From Pseudorhodoferax aquiterrae (lineage in GTDB: Bacteria; Pseudomonadota; Gammaproteobacteria; Burkholderiales; Burkholderiaceae_C), in assembly GCF_014652235.1 (NCBI RefSeq), contig NZ_BMYK01000010.1, forward strand, positions 1-64,000: 64,000 nucleotides of DNA. The letters run 5' to 3'. Shown here one piece after another: positions 38,801 to 46,498 of the stretch. Below the pieces are notes generated by a model. That model ran no database searches. It was not told the DNA's origin and worked only from the letters and a program-made list of their open reading frames with translations. The position numbers and the translations under genes are program-made. Every line of letters begins with the position of its first letter. The first letter of the stretch is position 1.

Positions 38801-39253
38801 GACTGCCGGCCGCAGCCGCTGGACCTGGCCGCGCTGTGCCGGCACTGTGCCGAGGAGGTGCGCAGCCAGTACCCCGGGCGCGCGGGCGACATCCTCGTGG
38901 AGTACCGCAGCGCGCGCAGTGACGGCCAGTTCGACGAACGCCTGCTGCGCCATGTGCTGGGCAACCTGCTGTCCAACGCCGTCAAGTACTCGCCGCAGGG
39001 CGGCCAGGTCTGCCTGCGGGTCAGCGACGAGGGCGCGCGCCGCGTGTTCGAGGTCAGCGACCATGGCATCGGCATTCCGCTGGCCGAACAGGCCCACTTG
39101 TTCGAGACCTTCCACCGCGCCAGCAACGTGGGCGCCATCCCGGGCACCGGCCTGGGCCTGGCGATCGCCAAGAAGGCCGTGGAGGCCCATGGCGGCAGCA
39201 TCGAGGTGCTCAGCGCGGCCGGGCAGGGCAGTTGCTTCCGGGTGCTGCTGTGA
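35888..39253 (+). CDS. Soluble histidine kinase with seven PAS domains
   Basis: An 1121-residue kinase with no transmembrane helix. I count seven PAS modules, beginning near residues 18, 145, 269, 393, 518, 641 and 772; numbers 2 to 5 are close tandem copies. The phosphoacceptor is H911 in MTSHEFRTPLA, followed by an ATPase domain with GNLLSNAVKYSP and GTGLGLAIAKKAVEAHGG (near residues 1020 and 1085). The start ATG at 35888 is the first plausible one; the frame is open upstream over the divergent regulator. Its stop overlaps the GTG of the receiver gene. Signals are presumably cytosolic (redox, ligand or membrane state), but no haem or flavin ligand can be assigned. Confidence 0.88.
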   Translation: MRAASAAPFASAGLAAQLLAHARDGVLATDAAGCVVECNPAAERLLGWPRCEALGQPLAALLVPLHADELQASGLLSYLQSGAVRGGDGLHELDVLRRDGRAITLELSPFALPGGNMAGLFLRDVSERQSTQRALRQSEARYRALVEHLGQGMAVIQHGRVAFWNARALAIMRLQPGEVDGADYLQWLHPDDRGLAAVRQQARQRGDRAEHRYELRRLLPDGQLRWLDVHATVVPWGGEPATMVFFSDITEAKATRAALQASEERFRAVLEHLSEGMVVVQDEKIVYANPRAAQIVDMPLAQMQQIGFLTRVHPEDQALVLERQRQRLAGGSPPDHYELRLLLPGGVVRWIAIGVAVVPWGGAPAALIFFTDVTEHKAMTEELRVSEQRMRAVVEHAGEGTMVVIETDKPVFVNLRALEILRMTRAELDARGYLQLLHPDDRAMVVDRRRRRLAGEPVESRYEVRLLDGDGAQRWIEMGTTIVPWSGQRATLTFFTDITDRKMMLEALHRSEERYRAVVEHVGEGMVVVQDNRFVFVNERALQIARRTRRELLGEGFVNPVHPDDRAMVAERQRQRVAGEPVPDRYELRLQHADGSTTWIEIGVTQVPWEGKSASLGFFSDVSRRRALEARLRETLAERETILENSRVGIAFLTQDRQLRWANRAMGRIFRTDRALRSAPNWSEVAFDSLFPTPDDHARASAAIDARMAAQQPYEAELQLRRRDGALFWASVTGTAVSASDAARGTVWTVMDVTERKELEVTLQRTLSEREAMFASVLVGIAFNVNRHIRWVNDKFIEIMGYSREELTGQPSRMLYPDEESYQREGLLTAEHLRRDGHYTSERQMVRKNGERIWVQLAGRCVFGKNPEAGAIWTFLDITDRKRAEDDIRAALVRQQELNVLRSRFVAMTSHEFRTPLATILSSAELIAHYGERMEAAERQEVLQGIVSGVQRMTGMLDRMLLIGRADAQMLDCRPQPLDLAALCRHCAEEVRSQYPGRAGDILVEYRSARSDGQFDERLLRHVLGNLLSNAVKYSPQGGQVCLRVSDEGARRVFEVSDHGIGIPLAEQAHLFETFHRASNVGAIPGTGLGLAIAKKAVEAHGGSIEVLSAAGQGSCFRVLL
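36320..37810 (+). repeat. Four tandem PAS-coding repeats of about 372 bases
   Basis: PAS modules 2-5 start at codons 145, 269, 393 and 518, that is every 124 or 125 residues. They share VEHxGEGMVVVQ and HPDDRAMVxxRxRxRxAGEPV-type blocks. At base level, 37198-37223 and 37570-37595 are identical over 26 bases at a distance of exactly 372, as expected for internal duplication. Confidence 0.85.
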
Positions 39254-39645
39254 GCGTGGGACACCCGACCGGCCCCAGCATCCTGGTGGCCGAGGACGAA
39301 CCGGAGATCCGCGCCAACCTGCAGCGCCTGCTGCGGCTGGAGGGCTACCGCGTCAGCGTGGTGGCCGACGGGCGCGCGGCGCTGGCCGCGCTGCAGGCGC
39401 AGCGGCCCGACCTGCTGCTCACCGACGCGATGATGCCCGAGGTCGACGGCGAGACGCTGCTGCGCCTGCTGCGTGCCGAGGCCCGCTACGCCAGCTTGCC
39501 GGTGCTGCTGTTGACCGCCCGCGCGGACACCGAGGACCATGCGCGCGCCCTGCAGGCCGGCGCCAGCGCGGTCGTGACCAAACCCTTCCAGCGCGCCGTG
39601 CTGCTGGACTGCATCCGCGGCCTGCTGGCCGGCGGCAGCGCATGA
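39250..39645 (+). CDS. Single-domain receiver (CheY-like) protein
   Basis: A 131-residue stand-alone receiver: ILVAEDEPEI gives the acidic pair, D59 the phosphoacceptor (LLLTDAMMPEVDG), T in LLTARAD and K in VVTKPF. It has no output domain. The GTG at 39250 overlaps the kinase stop (GTGA), and its own stop overlaps the cyclase start (ATGA), so kinase, receiver and cyclase are made from coupled translation. It likely relays or buffers phosphate from the seven-PAS kinase; it may act on the cyclase by protein contact. A GTG six bases later is an alternative start. Confidence 0.88.
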   Translation: MSVGHPTGPSILVAEDEPEIRANLQRLLRLEGYRVSVVADGRAALAALQAQRPDLLLTDAMMPEVDGETLLRLLRAEARYASLPVLLLTARADTEDHARALQAGASAVVTKPFQRAVLLDCIRGLLAGGSA

Positions 39646-41765
39646 AGCGTCGATGGCGGGTGGTCGGCCAACTGGCCGTGCTGGGCGCGACGCTGGCCTT
39701 GGCCTTGGCTGTGGTGCTGGCCGATCCGGCCTGGCTGCGCGCCATGCGCCATGCCGTGTTCGACCAGTACCAGCGCTGGCAGCCGCGCGTGGCGCAGGAC
39801 ATGGGCGTGCGCATCGTCGACGTGGACGAGGAGAGTTTGGCGCGGCTGGGGCAGTGGCCCTGGCCGCGCACGCGCATGGCCGAACTGGTCGAGCGTGCGC
39901 GCGCGGGCGGGGCCGCGGTGCTCGGTTTCGACGCCGTGTTCGCCGAGCCCGACCGCAGCGCACCGCGGGCCCTGCCGCAGCTGGCGGCACTGCCGGCCGC
40001 GGCGCGTGCCGCCGTGCTGGCCCTGCCCGACCCGGATGTGCGCTTCGCCGCCAGCCTGGCCGGTGCGCCGGCCGTGCTGGGCTTTTCGCTGCGGCCCGAT
40101 GGATCTGCGGCCGCACTGCCCGAGCGCGCCCGCTATGTGCAGCTGGGCGCGCCGGCGCTGGCCTACGTGCCGCAAGGGGGTAGCGTGGTGGCACCGCTGC
40201 CGCTGCTGGCCGAGGGGGCGGCCGGGTTCGGTGCGCTGTCCTTCCTGCCCGACGGCGACGGCGTGCTGCGGCGCGTGCCGCTGGTGCTGCGCACGGGCGA
40301 GCGCTTGCTGCCCTCGCTGTCGGTGGAGATGCTGCGCGTGGCGCAGGGCCAGCACAACTTCCTGCTGCGCGCCGATGGCGGGCCGGCCGGCGGTCTGCGC
40401 GAACTGCGCGTGGGCCGCCATGCGCTGCCGCTCACGGCCGACGGCGAACTCTGGCTGCACTTCGGCCATGGCGACCCGGCGCGCCGCATCCCGGCCTGGC
40501 AGCTGCTGCAGGGCCAGGTCGATGGCGGGGACCTGCGCGGCCGCCTGTTGCTGGTGGGCAGCTCGGCCCAGGGCCTGCAGGACCTGCGCTTCACGCCCCT
40601 GGGCAGCGTCGTGCCCGGTGTGGAGGTGCATGCGCAGGCGCTGGAGCAGATGCTGTCCGGCACGCCGCTGCGGCGGCCGGCCGAGATGGAGGCGCTCGAG
40701 GCGCTGGCATTGCTGCTGGGTGGCCTGCTGGTCGGCGGTTTGGCGCTGCGGCGTGGACCACTGCCGTCGACGGCGGCCCTGCTGGCCGTGCTGTGTCTGT
40801 TCGCCGGCCTGGGCTGGTGGGCCTTCTCGGCCCGCAATCTGCTGGTCGATCCGCTGACGCCGGCGCTCGGCGTGCTGGCCGCCTTCCTCGTGCCCAGCGT
40901 GGTGCGCTACCAGGCCAGCGAACGGCGCCGGCGCTGGCTCGCGCGTGCCTTCTCGCGCTATGTCTCGCCGAACCTGGTCTCGCACATCGTGCGGCATCCC
41001 GAGCAGCTGGCGCTGTCGGGCGAGCGGCGCGAGTGCAGCTTCATCTTCACCGACCTCATCGACTTCACGGGGCTCATGGAGCGCATCGACCCGGCCGACG
41101 CCGTGGGCCTGCTCAACGACTACCTGGACGGCATGATCGCCATCGTGTTCCGCCACCAGGGCACGCTGGACCGCATCATCGGCGACGCGCTGGCCATCAT
41201 GTTCTCGGCCCCGCTGGACCAGCGCGACCACCGCCAGCGCGCCTACGACTGCGCGCTGGAGATGCAGCGCTTCGCCCATGTCTACGCGCGGGGCCGCCCG
41301 CTCGGCCACACGCGCATCGGCGTGCACAGCGGCGAGGTCATCGTCGGCAATTTCGGCGGCCGCACCATGTTCGACTACCGAGCCCTGGGCGATGCCGTGA
41401 ACACCGCCTCGCGGCTCGAAGGCGCCAACAAGTACCTGGGCACGCGCGTCTGCGTGTCCGAGGCCACGCTGGCGGGCTGCAGCGGCGCGCAGGTGCGCCC
41501 GGTGGCGCGGCTGCTGCCCAAGGGCAAGACTCGGCCGCTGCGCGTGTTCCAGCCGCTGCACGACGGTCTGCCGGGCCCTGTGGACGCAGCCGCGCAGGCC
41601 GCGTATGCGCAAGCCTACGCCGCGCTGGAGCAAGGAGCGCCTGATGTGTTGGCGCTGTTCGAAGCGCTGGCCCGGCAGCAGCCGGACGACACCCTGGTGC
41701 GCATGCACCTGGAGCGCCTGCGCCGCGGCGAGCGCGGCGACCTCATCGTGCTCGACGGGAAGTGA
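39642..41765 (+). CDS. CHASE2-domain class III nucleotide cyclase
   Basis: A 707-residue membrane protein: one N-terminal helix (about residues 7-27), a periplasmic CHASE2 domain (VRIVDVDEESLARLGQWPWPR near 50, GFDAVFAEPDRS near 98), three helices near residues 350-430, then a cytosolic class III cyclase domain. FIFTDLIDFTG and IIGDALAIMF provide both metal-binding aspartates, and DAVNTASRLEG the transition-state Asn/Arg. The usual substrate-selecting lysine is arginine here (LDRIIGD). A product of cAMP is likely but not certain. It is coupled to the receiver gene and ends against the convergent OmpA gene with no gap. Confidence 0.88.
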   Translation: MKRRWRVVGQLAVLGATLALALAVVLADPAWLRAMRHAVFDQYQRWQPRVAQDMGVRIVDVDEESLARLGQWPWPRTRMAELVERARAGGAAVLGFDAVFAEPDRSAPRALPQLAALPAAARAAVLALPDPDVRFAASLAGAPAVLGFSLRPDGSAAALPERARYVQLGAPALAYVPQGGSVVAPLPLLAEGAAGFGALSFLPDGDGVLRRVPLVLRTGERLLPSLSVEMLRVAQGQHNFLLRADGGPAGGLRELRVGRHALPLTADGELWLHFGHGDPARRIPAWQLLQGQVDGGDLRGRLLLVGSSAQGLQDLRFTPLGSVVPGVEVHAQALEQMLSGTPLRRPAEMEALEALALLLGGLLVGGLALRRGPLPSTAALLAVLCLFAGLGWWAFSARNLLVDPLTPALGVLAAFLVPSVVRYQASERRRRWLARAFSRYVSPNLVSHIVRHPEQLALSGERRECSFIFTDLIDFTGLMERIDPADAVGLLNDYLDGMIAIVFRHQGTLDRIIGDALAIMFSAPLDQRDHRQRAYDCALEMQRFAHVYARGRPLGHTRIGVHSGEVIVGNFGGRTMFDYRALGDAVNTASRLEGANKYLGTRVCVSEATLAGCSGAQVRPVARLLPKGKTRPLRVFQPLHDGLPGPVDAAAQAAYAQAYAALEQGAPDVLALFEALARQQPDDTLVRMHLERLRRGERGDLIVLDGK

Positions 41766-42362
41766 TCAGCGCACCGTGACCTCGACGCGCCGGTTGCGCG
41801 GCTCGGCGGTCTCGTCCGGCGTGGGCACCAGCAGGTTGGTCTCGCCGTGCGAGGTGATGTCCACATGCTGGGCCGCGGCGATCGCCTCCTTCAGCAGCTG
41901 GCCGACCTGTTCGGCCCGGCGTAACGCGAGCACCGCGTTCTGCTCGGCGCTGCCCACGGTGTCGGTGTGGCCGACGATGGACAGGTCGGCCGTGGGGCGG
42001 CTCTTCACGTCGGCCAGGATGTCGGCCAGCAGCGCCTGGGAGGCGGCCGTGATCTGCGCATTGCCCACGTCGAAATACAGCACGAACACGCGCGGTGCGC
42101 GCGGCTGGGCCGCCATGGCCGCGCCGGCGTCGCGCTGCAGCTGCTCGGGGCTCACGCTGAACACCGTGGGTGGGCCATCCAGCGCCACGGCCTGGCGTGG
42201 CGCCTGCAGCTCGGCGGCGCCGGCCGGACTGCTGTAGACCACGCGGCCGGTGCTGCCGTCGGCGTTCTCCAGCAGCGCGACATAGGCCCGCGGCGGCGCC
42301 GGCGGCGTGGCGCAGCCGGCCAGCAGCAGGGCGGCGAGCAGGGCGCAGCAGCGCGCCATCAT
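41766..42362 (-). CDS. OmpA-family peptidoglycan-associated lipoprotein
   Basis: A 198-residue lipoprotein with lipobox LLLAGC (Cys near residue 17) and a C-terminal OmpA domain: VLYFDVGNAQIT, LSIVGHTDTVGSAEQN, LALRRAEQV and NRRVEVTVR, which contain the usual peptidoglycan-binding Asp and Arg. It is probably anchored in the outer membrane and holds the cell wall. Its ATG overlaps the stop of the FecR-domain gene by four bases. Both lie beside the cyclase, whose CHASE2 domain faces the same periplasmic space. Confidence 0.9.
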   Translation of the reverse strand: MMARCCALLAALLLAGCATPPAPPRAYVALLENADGSTGRVVYSSPAGAAELQAPRQAVALDGPPTVFSVSPEQLQRDAGAAMAAQPRAPRVFVLYFDVGNAQITAASQALLADILADVKSRPTADLSIVGHTDTVGSAEQNAVLALRRAEQVGQLLKEAIAAAQHVDITSHGETNLLVPTPDETAEPRNRRVEVTVR

Positions 42363-42796
42363 GGCTGCACCACCGCGACGAAGCGCGTGCCGCGCACGCC
42401 GATGATGCCGGTCGGCGTCTTGATCCGGACGGCCTGGGGCTTGAGCCGGGCGATGGCGCCGGAGACGTATTGCAGGCTGCCGGCCGCGATGCTGCCGCCC
42501 AGCTGCAGGCCACCCTCGGCCGGCGCGAACAGGAACTCGTCCAGCGTGAAGGTGGTCGAGGGACCGAAGGACAGCATGGTGTTGTCCTTGAGCGTGATGC
42601 CCAGGCTGCCGTCCGCGCCCGTGCGCACCACGTCGCCCACCGCCAGCGCCATGCCGGGCTGGGCCGGCACGCTCTTGCCGGCCGAGAAGATGATGGCCTG
42701 GCCGCTGGTGGTCTTCACATAGCCGGCCGCCTGCGCCATCGCGCTGCCGGCGGTCAGCGCCAATGCGGCGCCGAGGAAGAGGAGGAGCTGTTTCAT
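42359..42796 (-). CDS. FecR-domain periplasmic protein
   Basis: A 145-residue exported protein with signal peptide MKQLLLFLGAALALTAG and cleavage near AMAQA. The FecR domain shows LAVGDVVRTGADGSLGITLKD (across residues 50-70) and the strongly conserved VRIKTPTGIIGVRGTRF at the end. Unlike iron-signalling FecR it has no cytoplasmic sigma-regulator part or transmembrane helix. FecR-domain proteins of this type often accompany CHASE2 cyclases and OmpA proteins, as here. It may be part of an envelope sensor; it is followed, overlapping, by the OmpA gene. Confidence 0.88.
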   Translation of the reverse strand: MKQLLLFLGAALALTAGSAMAQAAGYVKTTSGQAIIFSAGKSVPAQPGMALAVGDVVRTGADGSLGITLKDNTMLSFGPSTTFTLDEFLFAPAEGGLQLGGSIAAGSLQYVSGAIARLKPQAVRIKTPTGIIGVRGTRFVAVVQP

Positions 42797-42858
42797 GGGG
42801 GGGAGCCTGTGCGCGGCGCGGAGTGGGTCGGAGAACACATAACGATACACCTGCGCTT

Positions 42859-43599
42859 TCAGGTGACAGCGGCCCGGCCAGGCACCTCGGTGCGCAGGCG
42901 TTCGAGGTCCAGCACGCGCAGGCCGCCGTACTCGGTGCGGATCAGCCCGGCCTGCTGCAGCGTGGCCAGGGCCTCGTTCACGCGCTGGCGCGACAGCCCC
43001 ACGAGGTAGGCCAGCTCCTGCTGGGTGATGCGCAACACCTGGCCCACGCCGGGATAGAGCACAGGGTTGAACAGCGCGGCCAGGTTGCGCGCCACGCGCA
43101 CGTCCGGGTCGGCCAGGCGGTCGATCTCGCGCGCAGCGATGAACTGGCCGAGCCGCTCGTTGAGCTGGTTCATGACGAAGCGGTTGAAGCCGATCGAGTG
43201 GTCCAGCAGCCAGTGGAAGCTGTCCACCGGAATGCCGGCCACCACGCTGGCGCGCAGCGCCTGCACGTTGTAGCGGTAGGGCTCGCGCTTCAAGGCCGTG
43301 CCCTCGCCGAACCAGCCGCCCGAAGGCAGGCCGGCGAAGGTCATGGTCTGGCCCAGCGCGGTCTCGGAGCTCATCTTGAGCAGGCCTTCGATCACGCCGA
43401 ACCAGTAGGTCACGGGCCGGCCGATGCGGCAGACATGGTCGCCCGGGCGGGCGTTGACGGCCGTGATCTCGGGCAGCACGCCGGCGCGCTCGGGTGGCGT
43501 GAGTTCGGCCAGCCAGGGAATGGCATCGAGTTCGCGTACCGTCGGTGGGCGGCGGCGCTGGTGCAGCGGGGCTTCGGGTAAGTCCTGGGGAGGGGTCAC
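42859..43599 (-). CDS. Crp/Fnr-family transcriptional regulator
   Basis: About 246 residues: a cyclic-nucleotide-binding-like beta-roll with SGGWFGEGTALKRE (residues near 100) and a C-terminal helix-turn-helix (ITQQELAYLVGLSRQRVNEALATL, spanning two helices). The binding pocket keeps GE and an Arg of the CRP pattern, but the Ser/Thr after Arg is Tyr, so cAMP binding is uncertain. No Cys cluster for an FNR iron-sulfur centre is seen. The start is doubtful: GTG 43599 (chosen, because the promoter-like TTGACG / GACAAT pair and a dyad lie just upstream) or TTG 43635. It is divergent from the CoA ligase-ABC operon. Confidence 0.85.
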   Translation of the reverse strand: MTPPQDLPEAPLHQRRRPPTVRELDAIPWLAELTPPERAGVLPEITAVNARPGDHVCRIGRPVTYWFGVIEGLLKMSSETALGQTMTFAGLPSGGWFGEGTALKREPYRYNVQALRASVVAGIPVDSFHWLLDHSIGFNRFVMNQLNERLGQFIAAREIDRLADPDVRVARNLAALFNPVLYPGVGQVLRITQQELAYLVGLSRQRVNEALATLQQAGLIRTEYGGLRVLDLERLRTEVPGRAAVT

Positions 43600-43607
43600 C
43601 CTTAAAT

Positions 43608-43623
43608 TGTCGTTGAGCCGACA
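43608..43623. promoter_or_regulatory. CRP-spaced dyad TGTCG-N6-CGACA between the Crp-type gene and the ligase operon
   Basis: Perfect inverted arms TGTCG (43608-43612) and CGACA (43619-43623) around six bases, the spacing of TGTGA-N6-TCACA sites of the Crp/Fnr family. It overlaps a minus-strand -10-like GACAAT (43611-43606) with TTGACG (43635-43630) 18 bases upstream, and is 77 bases before the ligase ATG. It is a good candidate for autoregulation and for control of the divergent operon. Confidence 0.5.
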
Positions 43624-43700
43624 TCCTGGCGTCAAAGTCCCGCCTACGATGCCCCCACTTCTGCATGGCTGCGCCTGCCGGAGCCGAATTGAGGAGCGTC

Positions 43701-45647
43701 ATGGACACCACCTTTCCCCAACTGCTGCGCAAGCACGCCACCGAACGCCCGGACGCACCCGCCATGCGCGAGAAGGAGTTCGGCATCTGGCAGACGCTGA
43801 CCTGGCGCGACCTGGCCACCATGGTCGAGCACGCCGCCTGCGGCCTGCACCTGGCCGGCCTGCAGCGCGGCGAGCACCTCGCGGTGGTGGGCGCCAACCG
43901 GCCGCGGCTGTACGCCTGCATGCTGGCCGCGCAGGCGCTGGGCGCGATCCCCGTGCCGCTGTACCAGGATGCGGTGGCGGCCGAATGCGTCTTCCCGCTG
44001 TCCAACGCCGAAGTGCGCATGTGCGTGGTGGAGGACCAGGAGCAGGTCGACAAGATGCTGGAGGTGCGCAGCAAGTACCCGGCACTGGCCCGCATCTGGT
44101 ACGACGACCCGCGCGGCCTGCGCAACTACAGCGAAAGCGGCCTGGCCGGCCTCACCGAGCTGCTGGAACTCGGCAAGGCCCGCGCCGCCCAGGACAGCGG
44201 CTTCTTCCAGGCCCAGGTGGACCAGGGCCGGCCCGACGATGTGGGCGCCATGTTCTTCACCTCGGGCACCACGGGCAACCCCAAGGGCGTGGTCCACACC
44301 CACCGCAGCCTGCTCAACCGCGCCCGCGCCGGCGCCGACTTCGACAAGCTGACCGCGGCCGAGGACGTGCTGGCCTACCTGCCGCCGGCCTGGATAGGCC
44401 AGAACATCTTCAGCTACTCGCAGTGGCTGGCCTGCGGCTACACCGTCAACTGCCCCGAGTCGGCCGCCACCGTCGGCATCGACCTGAAGGAAATCGGCCC
44501 GACCTACTACTTCGCGCCGCCGCGCGTGTTCGAGGGCCTGCTCACCAGCGTCATGATCCGCATGGAGGATGCCGGCCGCTTCAAGCGCGCGATGTTCCAC
44601 CGCTTCATGGACGTGGCACGCCGCGTCGGCCCCGCGCGCATGGATGGCAAGCCGCTCTCGCTCGGCGACCGCCTGCTCTACGCGCTGGGCGACCTGTGCG
44701 TCTACGGCCCGCTGCGCAACACGCTGGGCTTCTCGCGCGTGCGCGTGGCCTACACCGCGGGCGAGGCGATCGGTCCGGACCTGTTCACCTTCTACCGCGC
44801 CATCGGCATCAACTTGAAGCAGCTCTACGGCTCGACCGAGACCGCCGTGTTCGTCTGCCTGCAGCCGGACAACGCCGTGCGCGCCGACACCGTGGGCGTG
44901 CCCATCGAGGGCGTGGAGATCAAGGTGGCCGACAACGGCGAGATCCTGGTGCGCTCGGCCGGCCTGCTCAAGGGCTACTACAAGAACCAGAAGGCCACGG
45001 ACGAGGTGCTGACGGCCGACGGCTGGTACCACACCAGCGATGCCGGCTTCCTGGACGCCAGCGGCCAGCTCAAGATCATCGACCGCGTGAAAGACGTGGG
45101 CCGCCTCGCGGGCGGCGCCAACGACGGCGCCATGTTCGCGCCCAAGTACGTGGAGAACAAGCTCAAGTTCTTCCCCTACATCAAGGAGGCCGTGGCCTAT
45201 GGTGACGGCCGCGCCACGGTCTGCGTGATGCTCAACATCGACTTCGAGGCCGTGGGCAACTGGGCCGAGCGCCGCAACCTGCCCTACGCGGGCTACACCG
45301 ATCTGGCCGGCAAGCCCGAGGTCTATGAACTCATGCGCGAGTGCGTGGAAAAGGTCAACGCCGATCTCGCGCAGGACGCCATGCTGGCCGGCAGCCAGGT
45401 CAGCCGCTTCCTCGTGCTGCACAAGGAGCTGGACGCCGACGACAACGAGCTCACGCGCACCAACAAGGTCCGCCGCGGCTTCATCGCCGAGAAGTACGCG
45501 GTGCTGATCGACGCGCTGTACGGCGGCAAGGCCGAGCAGTTCATCGAAACCCAGGTCAAGTTCGAGGACGGGCGCACGGGCAGCGTGAGCGCCACGCTCA
45601 ACATCCTCGACACCAAGACCTTCCCCGCCGTGCGCAAGGCCGCCTGA
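43701..45647 (+). CDS. AMP-forming acyl-CoA ligase (long-chain type)
   Basis: A 648-residue adenylating enzyme that would activate a carboxylic acid to its CoA thioester. Motifs: ATP-binding TSGTTGNPKGVVHTH near residue 190, YGSTETAVF near 375, and GFLDASGQLKIIDRVKD near 450; a long C-terminal part ends ELTRTNKVRRGFIAEKY. GAGGAG at 43691-43696 fixes the ATG. It heads a seven-gene operon with a LivGHMKF-type transporter and a second ligase; the next gene starts one base before its stop ends (TGATG). This order suggests the imported compound is a fatty or aromatic acid activated on entry; the actual substrate is unknown. Confidence 0.88.
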   Translation: MDTTFPQLLRKHATERPDAPAMREKEFGIWQTLTWRDLATMVEHAACGLHLAGLQRGEHLAVVGANRPRLYACMLAAQALGAIPVPLYQDAVAAECVFPLSNAEVRMCVVEDQEQVDKMLEVRSKYPALARIWYDDPRGLRNYSESGLAGLTELLELGKARAAQDSGFFQAQVDQGRPDDVGAMFFTSGTTGNPKGVVHTHRSLLNRARAGADFDKLTAAEDVLAYLPPAWIGQNIFSYSQWLACGYTVNCPESAATVGIDLKEIGPTYYFAPPRVFEGLLTSVMIRMEDAGRFKRAMFHRFMDVARRVGPARMDGKPLSLGDRLLYALGDLCVYGPLRNTLGFSRVRVAYTAGEAIGPDLFTFYRAIGINLKQLYGSTETAVFVCLQPDNAVRADTVGVPIEGVEIKVADNGEILVRSAGLLKGYYKNQKATDEVLTADGWYHTSDAGFLDASGQLKIIDRVKDVGRLAGGANDGAMFAPKYVENKLKFFPYIKEAVAYGDGRATVCVMLNIDFEAVGNWAERRNLPYAGYTDLAGKPEVYELMRECVEKVNADLAQDAMLAGSQVSRFLVLHKELDADDNELTRTNKVRRGFIAEKYAVLIDALYGGKAEQFIETQVKFEDGRTGSVSATLNILDTKTFPAVRKAA

Positions 45648-46486
45648 TGTTCAACCCCACCATGACCGACACCCAACTGCCGCCCTCGTCGCAGTCTCCG
45701 GCCTCGGGCCGCCGCATCGGCGACGTGATCCTGGAGGTGCGCAACATCAGCCTGCGCTTCGGCGGCGTCAAGGCGCTGACCGACATCAGCTTCGACGTGC
45801 GCGAGCACGAGATCCGCGCCATCATCGGCCCCAACGGCGCCGGCAAGAGCTCCATGCTCAACTGCATCAACGGCGTCTATGCGCCGCAGGAAGGCGCCAT
45901 CACCTTCCGCGGCCAGACCTTCAAGCACATGAACTCGCGCCAGGTGGCCGAGATGGGCGTGGCCCGCACCTTCCAGAACCTGGCCCTGTTCAAGGGCATG
46001 AGCGTGCTGGACAACATCATGACCGGCCGCAACCTGCGCATGAGGAGCAACCTCTTCCTGCAGGCGTTGCGCTGGGGCCCGGCCGAGCGCGAGGAGATCG
46101 CGCACCGCGAGAAGGTCGAACGCATCATCGACTTCCTGGAGATCCAGCCCTTCCGCAAGACGCCCGTGGGCCGCCTGCCCTACGGCCTGCAAAAGCGCGT
46201 GGACCTGGGCCGGGCCCTGGCCATGGAGCCGCAGGTGCTGCTGCTCGACGAGCCCATGGCCGGCATGAACGTAGAGGAGAAGCAGGACATGTGCCGCTTC
46301 ATCCTCGACGTCAACGACGAGTTCGGCACCACCGTCGTGCTGATCGAGCACGACATGGGCGTGGTCATGGACATCTCCGACCGCGTGGTCGTGCTGGACT
46401 ACGGCAAGAAGATCGGCGACGGCACGCCGGACGAAGTGCGCACCAACGAGGACGTCATCCGCGCGTACCTCGGCACCACCCACTGA
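45647..46486 (+). CDS. LivG-type ABC transporter ATPase
   Basis: A 279-residue ATPase: Walker A GPNGAGKSS, long LivG insert (LRMRSNLFLQALRW), signature LPYGLQKRVDLGRAL with Gly-Leu in place of the usual Ser-Gly-like sequence, Walker B VLLLDEPMAGMN and H-loop IEHDMGVVM. It energises the branched-chain-amino-acid-type importer encoded downstream. The ATG at 45647 overlaps the ligase stop by one base; an ATG at 45662 is an alternative. The first 20 residues are an unconserved extension. Confidence 0.9.
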   Translation: MFNPTMTDTQLPPSSQSPASGRRIGDVILEVRNISLRFGGVKALTDISFDVREHEIRAIIGPNGAGKSSMLNCINGVYAPQEGAITFRGQTFKHMNSRQVAEMGVARTFQNLALFKGMSVLDNIMTGRNLRMRSNLFLQALRWGPAEREEIAHREKVERIIDFLEIQPFRKTPVGRLPYGLQKRVDLGRALAMEPQVLLLDEPMAGMNVEEKQDMCRFILDVNDEFGTTVVLIEHDMGVVMDISDRVVVLDYGKKIGDGTPDEVRTNEDVIRAYLGTTH

Positions 46487-46498
46487 AGGCGAGCTGCG

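Noticed and set aside
35204-39190. Long frames antisense to the PAS kinase and the upstream extension of the kinase frame over the divergent regulator.
   Set aside because: The antisense frame becomes meaningful only at 35060-35794, which is the OmpR-type regulator. The extension of the kinase frame before 35888 has no PAS-like sequence.
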